Notes: generated by a model from the letters alone, not told the origin. DNA of 64,000 nucleotides from JANNWF01 sp038205755 (GCA_038205755.1 JBBRBN010000009.1:8393-72392); one strand, 5' to 3'; positions 26,576 to 36,143 are shown, numbered from the stretch's first letter. Numbers and translations are program-made.

Positions 26576-29464
26576 ATGAGCGACTTTGTCCCCGGGCAGC
26601 GCTGGTTCTCCTCGGCCGAGCCGGAGCTGGGCCTTGGCACCGTGATGCGACTGGCTGGCCGCAGCGTGCAGATTGTCTTCACCGGCACCGGCACCATTCG
26701 GCAGTACGCCATCGCCAGCGCACCGCTGGCGCGCGCGGAGTTTCGCCGCGGCGACCGTATTCGGGTCGAGCAGGCGGATCTGCTGGTCGACACGGTCGAC
26801 GAGCGCGGTGGCCTGCTGCATTACCGCTGCGGCGAGCGCGTGATCAGCGAAGGCGAGCTGGATCCGGAGCAGCCAGTCTCCAAGGCCGACACCCGATTGC
26901 TGGCCGGGCGGGTCGATCGCAGCGACCAGTTCGAGCTGCGCCAGACCTGCATGCGGCGGCGCGCACAGGCCCTTACCCACCCCGGCTGGGGCGTGCTTGG
27001 CGCCCGCATTGACCTTATTCCGCATCAGCTGCGGGTCGCGGAAATCGCCGCCGCCCGACGCCCACCGCGCCTGCTGCTGGCCGATGAAGTGGGCTTGGGC
27101 AAAACCATCGAAGCCTGCTTGATCCTCGCCCAGCAGCTGGCCTGCGGTCGCGCTTCGCGGGCCCTCGTGCTGCTGCCCGACAGCCTCGTCCACCAGTGGT
27201 TCGTGGAGTTGCTGCGTCGATTCAATCTCAGATTTTCACTGTTTGACGAAGAGCGCTGCGCGGCGATCGAGGAGGGCGCGCCGGGTATCAACCCATTCGA
27301 AGACGAACAGCAGGTGATCGCGCCGCTCAGCTGGCTGGCCGGCGACCGCAAGCGCCGTGAACAATTGCTGCAGGCAGGCTGGGACCTGCTGGTGGTTGAC
27401 GAAGCCCACCATCTGGGCTGGACGCCGGAACAGGCCAGCCCGCAGTACGCGCTGGTCGAGGCGCTGGCAGCACAGACCGCCGGCGTGATCCTGCTCACGG
27501 CCACCCCCGAGCAGCTCGGTCGTGCGGGGCATTTCGCCCGCCTTCGCCTGCTCGACCCGGCGCGCTACGCCGACTTCGCCGTCTTCAGCGCCGAGTCCGA
27601 GCGCTTTGTCGCGGTCTCCGGTGGCGTCGACGACCTGCTGTCGGGCCGCCAGCCGGACAGCGCAGGCGTGGCGCGACTGGCTGCCCTGTTTGGCGAGGAA
27701 GCGCCGCTGCTGCCGGCACGCATCGAGGCAATTGCATCGGCAACCGCGCTCGAAGCGACCGGACTGCGCGCGGCGCTGATCGACGATCTGATCGACCGCC
27801 ACGGCACTGGCCGGGTGATGGTGCGCAACCGGCGCACTGCGGTGGGCGGGTTCCCGAGGCGCATCGCGCACATCGAGGTGCTGGATCCGACCGATCGCGC
27901 GCCAGACCTCGAGGGCCGGCTGCGCGCCGAGTTCCATGCCGATATCGGCACACCCGAGCACGTCGAGCCCGAGCACGACTACGCCCGCGACCCGCGCATC
28001 GATTGGCTGCTGGCCGTGCTGGCGCGCATCGCGCCGGCCAAAGTGCTGCTGCTGTGCCGATCACGATCAAAAGTACAGGCGCTGGAGGAGGCGCTACGGC
28101 TGCGCTCGGGCATGCCTGTGGCGCGCTTCCATGAGGACATGAATCTGCTGCAGCGGGACCGCAATGCGGCCTACTTTGCCGACCCCGATGGCGCGCGCCT
28201 GCTGATCGCCTCCGAGATCGGCGCCGAGGGCCGCAATTTCCAGTTCGCCCAGCATCTGGTTTTATGGGATTTACCGCTGGACCCGGACATGCTGGAGCAG
28301 CGGATTGGCCGACTTGACCGGATCGGCCAGCGCGGCGATGTCAACCTGCACGCCAGCGCCATCGCGCACAGCCCGCAGCACGCGCTGCTGCGCTGGTATG
28401 TCGATGGCCTCGACGCGTTTTCCGGCGTGTGCGCGGACGGCCGCGAACTGCTGCGCGAGTTTGGCGCCGAGCTCACCGCGCTGGCGCTCGACGACCTGCC
28501 GCTTGGTGAGCGCAGCGGCGCAGATGACGCCACGGATGCACTGGCGGCGCTGAACCAGCGCACGCAGCTGCGGCATGCCGAACTCAGCGTGCAGATTCTG
28601 CGCGGGCGTGATCGCCTTCTCGAGCTGGCCAGCCAGCGTGGCGCCGATGCCGGCGAGCTCAGAAAGGCATTGATCGAGGAGGATGATCGCGCCGCCCAGG
28701 ATGACTATCCGCTGCGGCTGCTTGAGCAGTTCGGAGTGCACCACGAGTCACTGGCCAGGGGAATCTGGCTGCTGGACCCGGAGTACCTGACGCTCGACGC
28801 ATTCGAGGCGTTCAAGCACGGCCCGTGCTCGGCGACCTTCGACCGCGCCATCGCGCTGGCCCGCGACGACCTGCTGTTTCTGCGCGCCGACCACCCGCTG
28901 CTGCTGGCCGCGGAAGATCTGGTGCTGGGCAGCGAAACTGGCAACGCCGCGTTCCTGCTGGACGAGACGCTGCCGCCGCGGACGGTATTGCTTGAGGCGG
29001 TATTCGTACTGGAGTGCATCGCGCCGCGCGGTTTGCACGTCGAGCGCTACCTGCCGCCCGAGCCGCTGCGCTGCGTGGTCGACACGCGGCTGCAGCTGCG
29101 CGATGGCTTCGTGCCCAGCGCCCGGGCGCGGGAGCGCGCCGCCGAACGCAGCGTCGACCTGCAGCGCTACCGCAAATCGATGGCGACGCTGGTGCCTCCG
29201 CTGGTCAAGCGTGCTGGCGAGGCCGCGATGCAACAAGCAGGAGCCAGCATTGACGCCGCACTGGCGGCGGCCACCGGTCTGCTGCAGCACGAAATCGAGC
29301 GCCTGCAGGCGCTGGCAGCGGTCAATCCCGCTGTTCGCGCCGAGGAAATACAGTCGCTGCGCAGCGAACTCGACGCGCTGACCCGGCTACTGCCTCAGGC
29401 GCGCCCGCGCTTGGACTCGGTACGCCTGATCGCCAGCCCGGATTTTCTGAAGCTGGTCGGCTGA
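26576..29464 (+). CDS. rapA: RNA polymerase-associated helicase RapA (HepA)
   Basis: A Swi2/Snf2 ATPase that binds RNA polymerase and recycles it after termination. The product has 962 residues (E. coli 968). It has the N-terminal Tudor-like region (FVPGQRWFSSAEPELGLGTV), Walker A in LLADEVGLGKTIEACLIL, DEAHH, ATPEQLGRAGHFARLRLLDP, and the helicase C-terminal block IASEIGAEGRNFQFAQHLVLWDLP with LEQRIGRLDRIGQ. The RapA-specific C-terminal domain follows. Single gene, start ATGAGCGACTTTG at 26576. Confidence 0.96.
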   Translation: MSDFVPGQRWFSSAEPELGLGTVMRLAGRSVQIVFTGTGTIRQYAIASAPLARAEFRRGDRIRVEQADLLVDTVDERGGLLHYRCGERVISEGELDPEQPVSKADTRLLAGRVDRSDQFELRQTCMRRRAQALTHPGWGVLGARIDLIPHQLRVAEIAAARRPPRLLLADEVGLGKTIEACLILAQQLACGRASRALVLLPDSLVHQWFVELLRRFNLRFSLFDEERCAAIEEGAPGINPFEDEQQVIAPLSWLAGDRKRREQLLQAGWDLLVVDEAHHLGWTPEQASPQYALVEALAAQTAGVILLTATPEQLGRAGHFARLRLLDPARYADFAVFSAESERFVAVSGGVDDLLSGRQPDSAGVARLAALFGEEAPLLPARIEAIASATALEATGLRAALIDDLIDRHGTGRVMVRNRRTAVGGFPRRIAHIEVLDPTDRAPDLEGRLRAEFHADIGTPEHVEPEHDYARDPRIDWLLAVLARIAPAKVLLLCRSRSKVQALEEALRLRSGMPVARFHEDMNLLQRDRNAAYFADPDGARLLIASEIGAEGRNFQFAQHLVLWDLPLDPDMLEQRIGRLDRIGQRGDVNLHASAIAHSPQHALLRWYVDGLDAFSGVCADGRELLREFGAELTALALDDLPLGERSGADDATDALAALNQRTQLRHAELSVQILRGRDRLLELASQRGADAGELRKALIEEDDRAAQDDYPLRLLEQFGVHHESLARGIWLLDPEYLTLDAFEAFKHGPCSATFDRAIALARDDLLFLRADHPLLLAAEDLVLGSETGNAAFLLDETLPPRTVLLEAVFVLECIAPRGLHVERYLPPEPLRCVVDTRLQLRDGFVPSARARERAAERSVDLQRYRKSMATLVPPLVKRAGEAAMQQAGASIDAALAAATGLLQHEIERLQALAAVNPAVRAEEIQSLRSELDALTRLLPQARPRLDSVRLIASPDFLKLVG

Positions 29465-29486
29465 ACGCCACGCGGACCGCGCGGCG

Positions 29487-30140
29487 TCACCCGCGCGGCT
29501 TCGGCTTGAACGGCCAGCGCCCGCGCCAGTGCTGGATCAGCAGAAAGCCGAACAGCATGCCGCCGAGGTGCGCGAAGTGGGCGACCCCGCTCTGCGTGCC
29601 GGTGACGCCCATGAACAGCTCGATGGCACCAAACACGATCACCAGCGTGCGGGCCTTCATCGGGATCGGCGGAATCAGCAGCATTACCTGGCGGTTCGGA
29701 AACATCATGCCGAATGCCAGCAGCAGGCCGTAGACGCCGCCCGACGCACCCAGCGTCGGATAGGGAGCACCGCCAGCAGACACCGACCAGGTCGCTACCG
29801 CCAGCTGGATCGTACCGGCGCCGACCAGACAGACGAAGAAGTAGGTCGCGTAGCGCTTGGGGCCCCAGACCTGCTCGATCTGGGCGCCAAACATGAACAC
29901 AGCCAGCATGTTGAAGAAGAGATGTCCCGGGCTGCCGTGCATGAAACCGTAGGTGACCAGCTGCCAAGGCAGGAAGCCGGCGGTGATCAGCTCGCCATTG
30001 TCAAAACCAAACGGGTAGTCGCCCAGCGGCCACAGCATGAAGGAGCGGAACACCGCTTCGCCCAGCAGCAGCTGCAGGCCGTAGACGAGCGCATTGCTCC
30101 AAAGCAGCGCCTTGGTGATGGGCGGGAGGTCGGTGAACAT
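29487..30140 (-). CDS. Rhomboid family intramembrane serine protease
   Basis: A 217-residue polytopic membrane protein of six predicted helices. The catalytic Ser is in TLGASGGVYGLL (GxSG) and the His in VAHFAHLGGMLFG; HGSPGHLFFNMLAVFMFG contains the conserved HxxxN that shapes the oxyanion hole. Start MFTDLPPITKALLWSNALVYGLQLLLG is typical of this rhomboid subgroup. It converges on rapA with 22 bp between stops. The substrate is unknown. Confidence 0.93.
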   Translation of the reverse strand: MFTDLPPITKALLWSNALVYGLQLLLGEAVFRSFMLWPLGDYPFGFDNGELITAGFLPWQLVTYGFMHGSPGHLFFNMLAVFMFGAQIEQVWGPKRYATYFFVCLVGAGTIQLAVATWSVSAGGAPYPTLGASGGVYGLLLAFGMMFPNRQVMLLIPPIPMKARTLVIVFGAIELFMGVTGTQSGVAHFAHLGGMLFGFLLIQHWRGRWPFKPKPRG

Positions 30141-30299
30141 GGCCGGCAGGAAGTGGGCGAGTCGGCATCATACCGGGGCAACCGTGCCTGGACCTGTCAA
30201 CGCCGTCTGCCGGGCGGTGGCAGCGGGCCGACCCGGGCGGCCAAGCGGCATCGGCTTTGTGCGAGACTGTTCAGTCTGGAGATGGGCCGGGGGACCCGA

Positions 30300-30851
30300 A
30301 TGAGTTTTCTTGATCGACTGAGACAGCTGATTGACGAGCGTCGCGCGATTCGCGAAGCGGCCAAGCAGGCTGCCGAGGCGGCATCTGTCGTCATCCGCGC
30401 GCAGCTGGCGGCAAAGAAAGCCGAGCGTCGTGAGGAGCAGCCACGCAAGGCCGCCCAGGAGGGCACCCGCGTTCTGGTGATTGACGACTCCGCGACCATC
30501 CTCGCCATGCTTGGCCGAATCCTGCGTCAGAACCAATACGACGTGCTCGACGCCGCCGACGCCGAGCGCGGCCTGCAGCTGGCTCGCGCCCATGCCCCCT
30601 CGCTGATCTTTCTCGACATTGTGCTGCCCGGCATGAGCGGCTTTGAAGCGCTGCGCCAACTGCGTCGCGACCCGATCACCCGCGACATCCCGGTGATCAT
30701 GATGAGCGGCAACGAAATGGCTACCGAACAGTTCTATGTGCAGCGCATCGGCGCCGATGATTTCATGAAGAAGCCGTTCTCACGTGGCGAAGTGTTCACC
30801 CGGATCAATCGCCTGCTGAATGACGAGGGCACGCTGCGCAAGCACGTGTGA
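30300..30851 (+). CDS. CheY-like response regulator
   Basis: A 183-residue protein with a charged, probably coiled N-terminal helix (residues 1-55) followed by a stand-alone receiver domain. Receiver residues are present: the acidic pair in VLVIDDSATILAML, the phospho-acceptor Asp in LIFLDIVLPGMSGFEAL, the switch Ser in MMSGNE and Lys in FMKKPFSRGEV. It has no output domain, as in PilG/PilH or CheY regulators. The start at 30300 follows a GGGGGA site. No cognate kinase gene is adjacent. Confidence 0.85.
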   Translation: MSFLDRLRQLIDERRAIREAAKQAAEAASVVIRAQLAAKKAERREEQPRKAAQEGTRVLVIDDSATILAMLGRILRQNQYDVLDAADAERGLQLARAHAPSLIFLDIVLPGMSGFEALRQLRRDPITRDIPVIMMSGNEMATEQFYVQRIGADDFMKKPFSRGEVFTRINRLLNDEGTLRKHV

Positions 30852-30892
30852 GCCAAGGCGCTGACGCAAGCCGCGGGATCAGCGGCAGCGGC

Positions 30893-31237
30893 TCATTCGA
30901 TGCGCCAGATCGCCGCGTCCAGAGTGTTGGGCTCCAACATCCTCACTAGCCGCGATCCGCGCAGCGCGTGCCCCTCCCGTCGCAGTCGGCGCGCCTGTTC
31001 GAAAAATCCTGCGGAATCGGCCGGAAACGCGATGCGCCCGCCAGACCGCAGCACTCGATGCCACGGCAGTTCCGGATCCAGGTTGCCCGCCAGCGCCCTG
31101 GCGACGCGCCGCGCACCGCGCCTCAGTCCGGCGCGCTCGGCGACACCGCCATAGGAGGCAATCTGCCCGAACGGTATCGCCCGCACCACATCCAGGATAC
31201 GTTGATCGCACTCGGCAGCGGCAGACAGCTTAGGCAT
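30893..31237 (-). CDS. Alkyltransferase-like (ATL) DNA-lesion binding protein
   Basis: A 114-residue homologue of the C-terminal domain of O6-alkylguanine-DNA alkyltransferase. The motif that carries the reactive cysteine in active enzymes (PCHRV) reads PWHRV here, so the Cys is replaced by Trp, the hallmark of ATL proteins. Those bind O6-alkylguanine and recruit nucleotide excision repair instead of repairing it directly. IPFGQIASYGGVAERAG and GNLDPELPWHRVLRSGGRI support the call. The ATG at 31237 is preferred; the frame is open to 31285. Confidence 0.9.
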   Translation of the reverse strand: MPKLSAAAECDQRILDVVRAIPFGQIASYGGVAERAGLRRGARRVARALAGNLDPELPWHRVLRSGGRIAFPADSAGFFEQARRLRREGHALRGSRLVRMLEPNTLDAAIWRIE

Positions 31238-31284
31238 CGCCGCGTAGCATAGCGGGTTCGATTCCGGGGTCCCCACACCAGCCA

Positions 31285-31692
31285 ATGCAATCCTTCGAGC
31301 AGATCCGCGCCCACATCAGCAGCAACTATGCCACCAGCACCAACGACCCGTATCTGATCGCAATCGAGATCACGCTGGACGGCGGACGCCGGCGGCAGAG
31401 CATCTTTCTTGCTGAGCTTGAAGGCGACGACGGCCGCAAGTATCTGCGCCTGAGCACCGCCATCGCGCCGATGACCGGCCTCGACGGGCGTCGCGCGCTG
31501 GAGTTCAACTGGCAGCAGCGTGTCGGCTATCTGGCGCAATCGATGCTGGACGGCGCGCCCTACCTGCAGCTGTGCGAGAACCGCCCGTACGACGGACTGA
31601 GCGCCAGCGAGATCGACCGGCTGGTGCTGGAAATCGGCGGATTGGGCGATACCTTGGAGCGCGCATTTTCGGCGGGCGGCGATCTGTTCTAG
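31285..31692 (+). CDS. Hypothetical protein, possible YbjN/CesT-like fold
   Basis: A 135-residue acidic cytoplasmic protein beginning MQSFEQIRAHISSNY. Alternating strands (SIFLAELEGDDGRKYLRLSTAIAPM, RVGYLAQSMLDGAPYLQLCENRPYDGL) followed by a helix (SEIDRLVLEIGGLGDTLER) recall the YbjN or type III chaperone-like fold, but I cannot name the family with confidence. It is divergent from the ATL gene with a 47-bp spacer and ends 38 bp before the convergent phoU stop. Confidence 0.7.
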   Translation: MQSFEQIRAHISSNYATSTNDPYLIAIEITLDGGRRRQSIFLAELEGDDGRKYLRLSTAIAPMTGLDGRRALEFNWQQRVGYLAQSMLDGAPYLQLCENRPYDGLSASEIDRLVLEIGGLGDTLERAFSAGGDLF

Positions 31693-31693
31693 G

Positions 31694-31722
31694 CAAAAAT
31701 GCCCGTCGCCGGTGGTGGCGAT
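31694..31722 (-). terminator. Possible terminator downstream of phoU
   Basis: On the minus strand a short stem TCGCC/GGCGA with loop ACCACC is followed by CGGGCATTTTTGCC. The stem is only 5 bp, so this is a weak candidate, but it sits directly after the phoU stop. Confidence 0.35.
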
Positions 31723-31729
31723 TGGCCGC

Positions 31730-32443
31730 TCAGTCGTCCGTGAAGTCTGCGTTCGCCTTCGGGTGACGGATGTCCCGCCCGTGCACCAGATAGACCACGT
31801 ACTGGGTGATGTTCTTGGCGTGGTCGCCGATCCGCTCCAGCGCCTTCGCTGCGAAGATCGCCTGGACTGCCAGCGGCGCGCCTGCTGGCTCCGCCATCAG
31901 GTTGCTGATGATGTCCGCCAAGGTGCGGTCGAACGCCTTGTCCAGCTGCTTGTCGGCGCGCTTGATTTCGGCGGCACGCGTCACGTCGAGACGCACCAGC
32001 GCGTCCAGCGCGCCCTGTACCAGCGCGAGCGCCAGCTGGCCCATCTGCAGCAGGTCATCCATGTAGGGCTGGCGCGCAAGATCGGCAGCCAGCGCTGAGG
32101 GCTGCTCACAGCTGCGCGCAATTTTCTTCGCCTCATCGCCGATCCGCTCGAGGTCGGTGACGGTTTTCGACAGCGTGAGCACCGTGCGCAGATCAACACC
32201 AAGCGGGCTGCGCAGCGCCAGCAGCTGGGCAATCTCTTCGTCGGCGCGCAGCTCGATGGCGTCGATTTCGCGATCCCGCTGCACAATTGCGCGCGCGGCT
32301 TCGGCATCGCCGCGCTCCAGTGCATCCAGCCCGCGACGAACCTGCTCTTCGACCAGCCCGCCCATGCGCAGCACCAGATCACGCAGGGTAGCGAGCTCTT
32401 CGTCGAATTTCTTGATGGTGTGGGCGGTCTGCGGGATCGACAT
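31730..32443 (-). CDS. phoU: Phosphate transport regulator PhoU
   Basis: Couples PstSCAB occupancy to PhoR/PhoB signalling and modulates phosphate uptake. The 237-residue protein has the two tandem three-helix repeats, each with a metal-binding ExxxD-type motif: LERIGDEAKKIA in the first and LERIGDHAKNITQYVVY in the second. The ATG at 32443 is chosen; the longer frame to 32557 overlaps pstB. It is the last gene of the pstSCAB-phoU operon, 19 bp after pstB. Confidence 0.95.
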   Translation of the reverse strand: MSIPQTAHTIKKFDEELATLRDLVLRMGGLVEEQVRRGLDALERGDAEAARAIVQRDREIDAIELRADEEIAQLLALRSPLGVDLRTVLTLSKTVTDLERIGDEAKKIARSCEQPSALAADLARQPYMDDLLQMGQLALALVQGALDALVRLDVTRAAEIKRADKQLDKAFDRTLADIISNLMAEPAGAPLAVQAIFAAKALERIGDHAKNITQYVVYLVHGRDIRHPKANADFTDD

Positions 32444-32462
32444 GCTGCGGTTCCTGGTCAGC

Positions 32463-33245
32463 TCAGCCGAAGCGGCCGGTGATGTAGTTCTCGGTCTGTT
32501 CCTTGGTCGGGCGGGTGAAGATGTTTTCGGTTTCACCGAACTCGACCAGTTCGCCAAGGTACATGAAGGCGGTGTACTTGGAGATGCGCCCGGCCTGCTG
32601 CATGTTGTGGGTCACGATCAGCACCGTGACCTGTTTCTTGAGCTCGATGATCAGCTCTTCGTTGCTGGCCGTGGCAATCGGATCGAGCGCCGAGGTCGGC
32701 TCGTCGAACAGCACGATCTCCGGCTCGGTAGCCAGCGTACGGGCAATACACAGCCGCTGCTGCTGGCCGCCCGACAGACTGGTGGCGAGGTGATCCAGAC
32801 GATCCTTGACCTCGTCCCAGAGGGCGGCATCGCGCAGAGACTTCTCGACCTTCTCGGCGATCACGGAGCGGCGCTTCTCGCCAAGGATGCGCAGGCCATA
32901 GGCGACGTTCTCGAAGATCGTCTTCGGGAACGGATTGGGCTTCTGGAACACCATGCCGATGCGGATCCGTGTCTCGACCGGGTCGATGTCCTTGCCGAGC
33001 AGGTTCAGGTCATCGGGCAGCAGCCGGATCGAGCCCTCGTAGCGGCTGCCCGGATACAGGTCATGCATGCGGTTGAAGCAGCGCAGCATGGTTGACTTGC
33101 CGCAGCCGGATGGACCAATCAGCGCGGTCACCTCATGCTCGGCGACGTCCATGCTGACGTGCTTCAGCGCGGCAAACTCGCCGTAGTAGAAGCTGAGGTC
33201 GCGGACTTCCGCCTTGACCGGTTTTTGCAGCGGGGTGACAGCCAT
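32463..33245 (-). CDS. pstB: Phosphate ABC transporter ATP-binding protein
   Basis: ATPase subunit of the high-affinity phosphate importer. The 260-residue protein contains Walker A (GPSGCGKST), Q-loop (MVFQKPNPFPKTIFENVAYG, a PstB hallmark), ABC signature LSGGQQQRLCIAR, Walker B (IVLFDEPTSALD) and the switch His in VTHNMQQ. The start MAVTPLQKPVKAEV at 33245 is 5 bp after the pstA stop, so the genes are translated together. Confidence 0.97.
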   Translation of the reverse strand: MAVTPLQKPVKAEVRDLSFYYGEFAALKHVSMDVAEHEVTALIGPSGCGKSTMLRCFNRMHDLYPGSRYEGSIRLLPDDLNLLGKDIDPVETRIRIGMVFQKPNPFPKTIFENVAYGLRILGEKRRSVIAEKVEKSLRDAALWDEVKDRLDHLATSLSGGQQQRLCIARTLATEPEIVLFDEPTSALDPIATASNEELIIELKKQVTVLIVTHNMQQAGRISKYTAFMYLGELVEFGETENIFTRPTKEQTENYITGRFG

Positions 33246-33250
33246 CGAAT

Positions 33251-34171
33251 TCACCACTTGATGCGCGCGCGCGCGCGATAGCGCAGCCAGATCGCCAGGC
33301 TGTTCATGGTCAGGGTCATCGCCACCAGCACGACGCCGGCCGCGGCAGCGCTGGTGTGGAAGGCGGCATCCGGGCGCGAAATCCAGTTGAACATCTGGAT
33401 CGGCATCACGCTGAACGGTGACCACAGCCAGTCGAAATTGATGAATGGCGCCGCCGCGGTGATCGGCGGCGGCGGCAGGAAGGCGATGAAGGTGAGGGCG
33501 CCGATGGTGATGATCGGTGCGGTCTCACCGATGGCGCGCGACAGGCCAATGATCACACCGGTCAGGATGCCGGCGATGGAATACGGCAGGACGTGATCGC
33601 GGGTTACCTGCCAGCGTGTCGCACCCAGTCCGTAAGCGGCCTCGCGAATGGTCAGCGGCACGGCGCGGATCGCCTCGCGGGTGGCCACGATAACCACCGG
33701 CAGGATCATCATCGCCAGCGTCAGCCCGGCGGTCAGCACGCTTTGACCAAGGCCCATCTGATAGACCAGCAATCCCAGCGCGAGCAGACCATAGATGATC
33801 GAGGGCACGCCAGCGAGGTTGGTGACGTTTATCTCGACGATCTCCGACAAGAGATTTTTGGGCGCGTACTCCTCCAGCCAGATACCGGCGGCGACACCCA
33901 CCGGCACCGCCGCCATGGCGGTGACCAGCATGACCAGAATGCTGCCCACCCAGGCCGAGAGAATGCCCGCCTGGGCTGCCCGACGGGACGGAAAGTTGCT
34001 GAAGAAATCGGGGGTCAGACGCGTCCAGCCGTCGATGACCAGCTGCGCGAACAGCGCAGCGAGCACCAGCAGCGACACCAGCAGGACGAACATGCCAAGC
34101 AGATCGAAGGCGATGTCGCGCAGTTTCTGGCGGGCGATCAGCTCGCGCACCTGGTCGGGCTGCAGGGCCAT
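33251..34171 (-). CDS. pstA: Phosphate ABC transporter permease PstA
   Basis: Inner-membrane permease subunit, 306 residues with six predicted helices. GVAAGIWLEEYAPKN, NVTNLAGVPSIIYGLLALGL and the permease EAA-like loop IREAAYGLGATRWQVTRDHVLP are characteristic, as is RAIGETAPIITIGA. Its start overlaps the pstC stop by one base. It forms the membrane channel with PstC. Confidence 0.96.
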   Translation of the reverse strand: MALQPDQVRELIARQKLRDIAFDLLGMFVLLVSLLVLAALFAQLVIDGWTRLTPDFFSNFPSRRAAQAGILSAWVGSILVMLVTAMAAVPVGVAAGIWLEEYAPKNLLSEIVEINVTNLAGVPSIIYGLLALGLLVYQMGLGQSVLTAGLTLAMMILPVVIVATREAIRAVPLTIREAAYGLGATRWQVTRDHVLPYSIAGILTGVIIGLSRAIGETAPIITIGALTFIAFLPPPPITAAAPFINFDWLWSPFSVMPIQMFNWISRPDAAFHTSAAAAGVVLVAMTLTMNSLAIWLRYRARARIKW

Positions 34172-35097
34172 CAGTAGGCTTCCCGGAACTGCTTGCGGAC
34201 AAAGTAGCCGAGCACGTTGAACACCAGGGTAAGCAGGAACAGCGCGAGTCCGGCCGCAAAGATGCTTTGGTAGCCGATCGAGCCGTGCGGCAGGTCGCCC
34301 ATCGCGACCTGAACAATAAAGGCGGTAATGGTGGCGGCTGCCTCGGTCGGGTCAAAGGTCAGGTTGGGCTGCTGGCCGGCGGCGATCGCCACCACCATGG
34401 TTTCGCCCACCGCTCGTGACACCGCCAGGATGTAGGAGGCGACCACGCCCGACAGCGCCGCCGGGAGCACCACCCGCATGGCGGTCTGGAAGCGGCTGGC
34501 GCCCATCGCGAAGCTGGCCTCACGCAGGTGCATCGGCACCGCCCGCATGGCGTCCTCCGACAGACTCGCGATGTAGGGCACGATCATGATGCCGATCACC
34601 AGCCCGGGCCCGAGCATGTTGAAGCCTGGCAGACCAGGGATGATCGTCTGCAGCACCGGAGTGACGAACAGCAGGGCGAAATATCCGAACACCACAGTGG
34701 GCACGCCGCTGATCAGCTCAAGCAGCGGCTTCACCGCCTCGCGTACCCGCGGGCGGGCGAACTCGCTCAGGTAGATCGCCGCGATCGTGCCCATCGGAAT
34801 CGCGAACAGGAGCGCCACCATGCTGGTTGTCAACGTACCCGAAAGCAGCGGCAGGATGCCGTAGCGCGGGTTCTCGAATAGCGGTGTCCATTGGGTATCG
34901 GTGAGAAAGGTCCACAGCGATACGTGGGCGAAGAAGGCGCTCGACTCATGGATCAGGATCGAGACGATGGCGATCGTGATCGCCACCGCCGAGAGTGCGG
35001 CGAGCAGCAGCAGCGCTTCGATGATCGATTCCGACGTTCGTCGAAAACGACGGATGCGCAGATCGCGGCGCGGAAGTGCCGCGGGAGCGGAGGCCAT
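34171..35097 (-). CDS. pstC: Phosphate ABC transporter permease PstC
   Basis: Second permease subunit, 308 residues. An N-terminal Arg-rich stretch precedes a hydrophobic helix (EALLLLAALSAVAITIAIVS). PstC hallmarks are SLWTFLTDTQWTPLFENPRYGILPLLSGTL, LLELISGVPTVVFGYFAL, the loop LREASFAMGASRFQTAMRVVLP and SRAVGETMVVAIAAG. It follows the pstS gene by 29 bp. Confidence 0.96.
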   Translation of the reverse strand: MASAPAALPRRDLRIRRFRRTSESIIEALLLLAALSAVAITIAIVSILIHESSAFFAHVSLWTFLTDTQWTPLFENPRYGILPLLSGTLTTSMVALLFAIPMGTIAAIYLSEFARPRVREAVKPLLELISGVPTVVFGYFALLFVTPVLQTIIPGLPGFNMLGPGLVIGIMIVPYIASLSEDAMRAVPMHLREASFAMGASRFQTAMRVVLPAALSGVVASYILAVSRAVGETMVVAIAAGQQPNLTFDPTEAAATITAFIVQVAMGDLPHGSIGYQSIFAAGLALFLLTLVFNVLGYFVRKQFREAY

Positions 35098-35126
35098 GGC
35101 GGCTTTCTTCAGTCGGTGAAAAGGAA

Positions 35127-36143
35127 TTACTTCGGTACGCGTTCGAGCAGCGTCTCAACGCTCACGCCGACCTCGGAGTGGCCCTCGAACACGGTGCCGG
35201 TCTCGCTGCGCGCAAGCCGTCCCAAGGCAAGCTCGTAGGCCCGATCAGGCAGCGGGATGTAGCCCACCTCGGTGATCAATTCTTTGGCCTCCTTCAGGAA
35301 AAACTCGACCAACTGGGTGACCTCGGCGCGCGCGCTGGCATGCTCGGCGTTGACGTAGATGAACGCCGGGCGAGACATCGGTCGATACGATCCATCGAGC
35401 ACGGTTTCCAGCGTCGGCAGCACGGCCGCTGAGTCAGCGCTCTCACGGATCGGCACGGCGCGCAGCTTGTCCTTGTTCTCGCGATAGTAGGCGTAGCCAA
35501 AAAAGCCAACCGCATTGACGTCGTTGGCGACGCCGGTTACCAGCACGTTGTCGTCTTCACTGGCGGTAAAATCGCCGCGACTGGACTTGGCCTTACCCAT
35601 CACGGCTTCGGTGAAATAGTCGAAGGTCCCGGAGTCGGCGCCGGCGCCGAACAATGTCATCGGCTGGTCGGGCCACGCCGGATTGACCTGCGCCCAGCTG
35701 AGCACCTGACCCTGGGCCTCCGGCCGCCACATCGCACGGAGCTCATCGATGCTGATCGACGTCAGCCACGTATTGGCCGGATTGACCACCACGGTCACCG
35801 CATCCAGCGCCACCGGCAGCTCGATGTAGCGGACGCCCGATGCGGCGCAGGCGGCGATTTCTTCAGCAAGAATCGGCCGCGATGCGTTGGATATCGAGGT
35901 CTCGCCGCGACAAAACTTCTTGAACCCACCGCCGGTGCCGGACACGCCTACCGTCACCCGCACCCGTGTGGCGATCTGGAACTCTTCGGCGACCGCCTCG
36001 GCAATCGGGAATACCGTGCTCGACCCGTCAATCTGGATAACCGGCGGCTGGGCCCTGCTCGGCGTGCCGCCCGGCTCGGAAGACGGCCCGCAGCCGGCCG
36101 CCAGAAAAGTGAGGGCGAGCCAGGCAGCGCGAATGGAAGGCAT
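35127..36143 (-). CDS. pstS: Phosphate-binding lipoprotein PstS
   Basis: Periplasmic phosphate-binding component, 338 residues. The N-terminus MPSIRAAWLALTFLAAGCG is a lipoprotein signal with lipobox LAAGC, so it is lipid-anchored rather than soluble. Phosphate-binding motifs are IQIDGSSTVFPIAEAVAEEF, SGTGGGFKKFCRGETSISNASRPI and FGAGADSGTFDYFTE. The ATG at 36143 is chosen over the frame extension to 36173 because it starts the lipoprotein signal. First gene of the pst operon, downstream of a possible Pho box. Confidence 0.93.
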   Translation of the reverse strand: MPSIRAAWLALTFLAAGCGPSSEPGGTPSRAQPPVIQIDGSSTVFPIAEAVAEEFQIATRVRVTVGVSGTGGGFKKFCRGETSISNASRPILAEEIAACAASGVRYIELPVALDAVTVVVNPANTWLTSISIDELRAMWRPEAQGQVLSWAQVNPAWPDQPMTLFGAGADSGTFDYFTEAVMGKAKSSRGDFTASEDDNVLVTGVANDVNAVGFFGYAYYRENKDKLRAVPIRESADSAAVLPTLETVLDGSYRPMSRPAFIYVNAEHASARAEVTQLVEFFLKEAKELITEVGYIPLPDRAYELALGRLARSETGTVFEGHSEVGVSVETLLERVPK

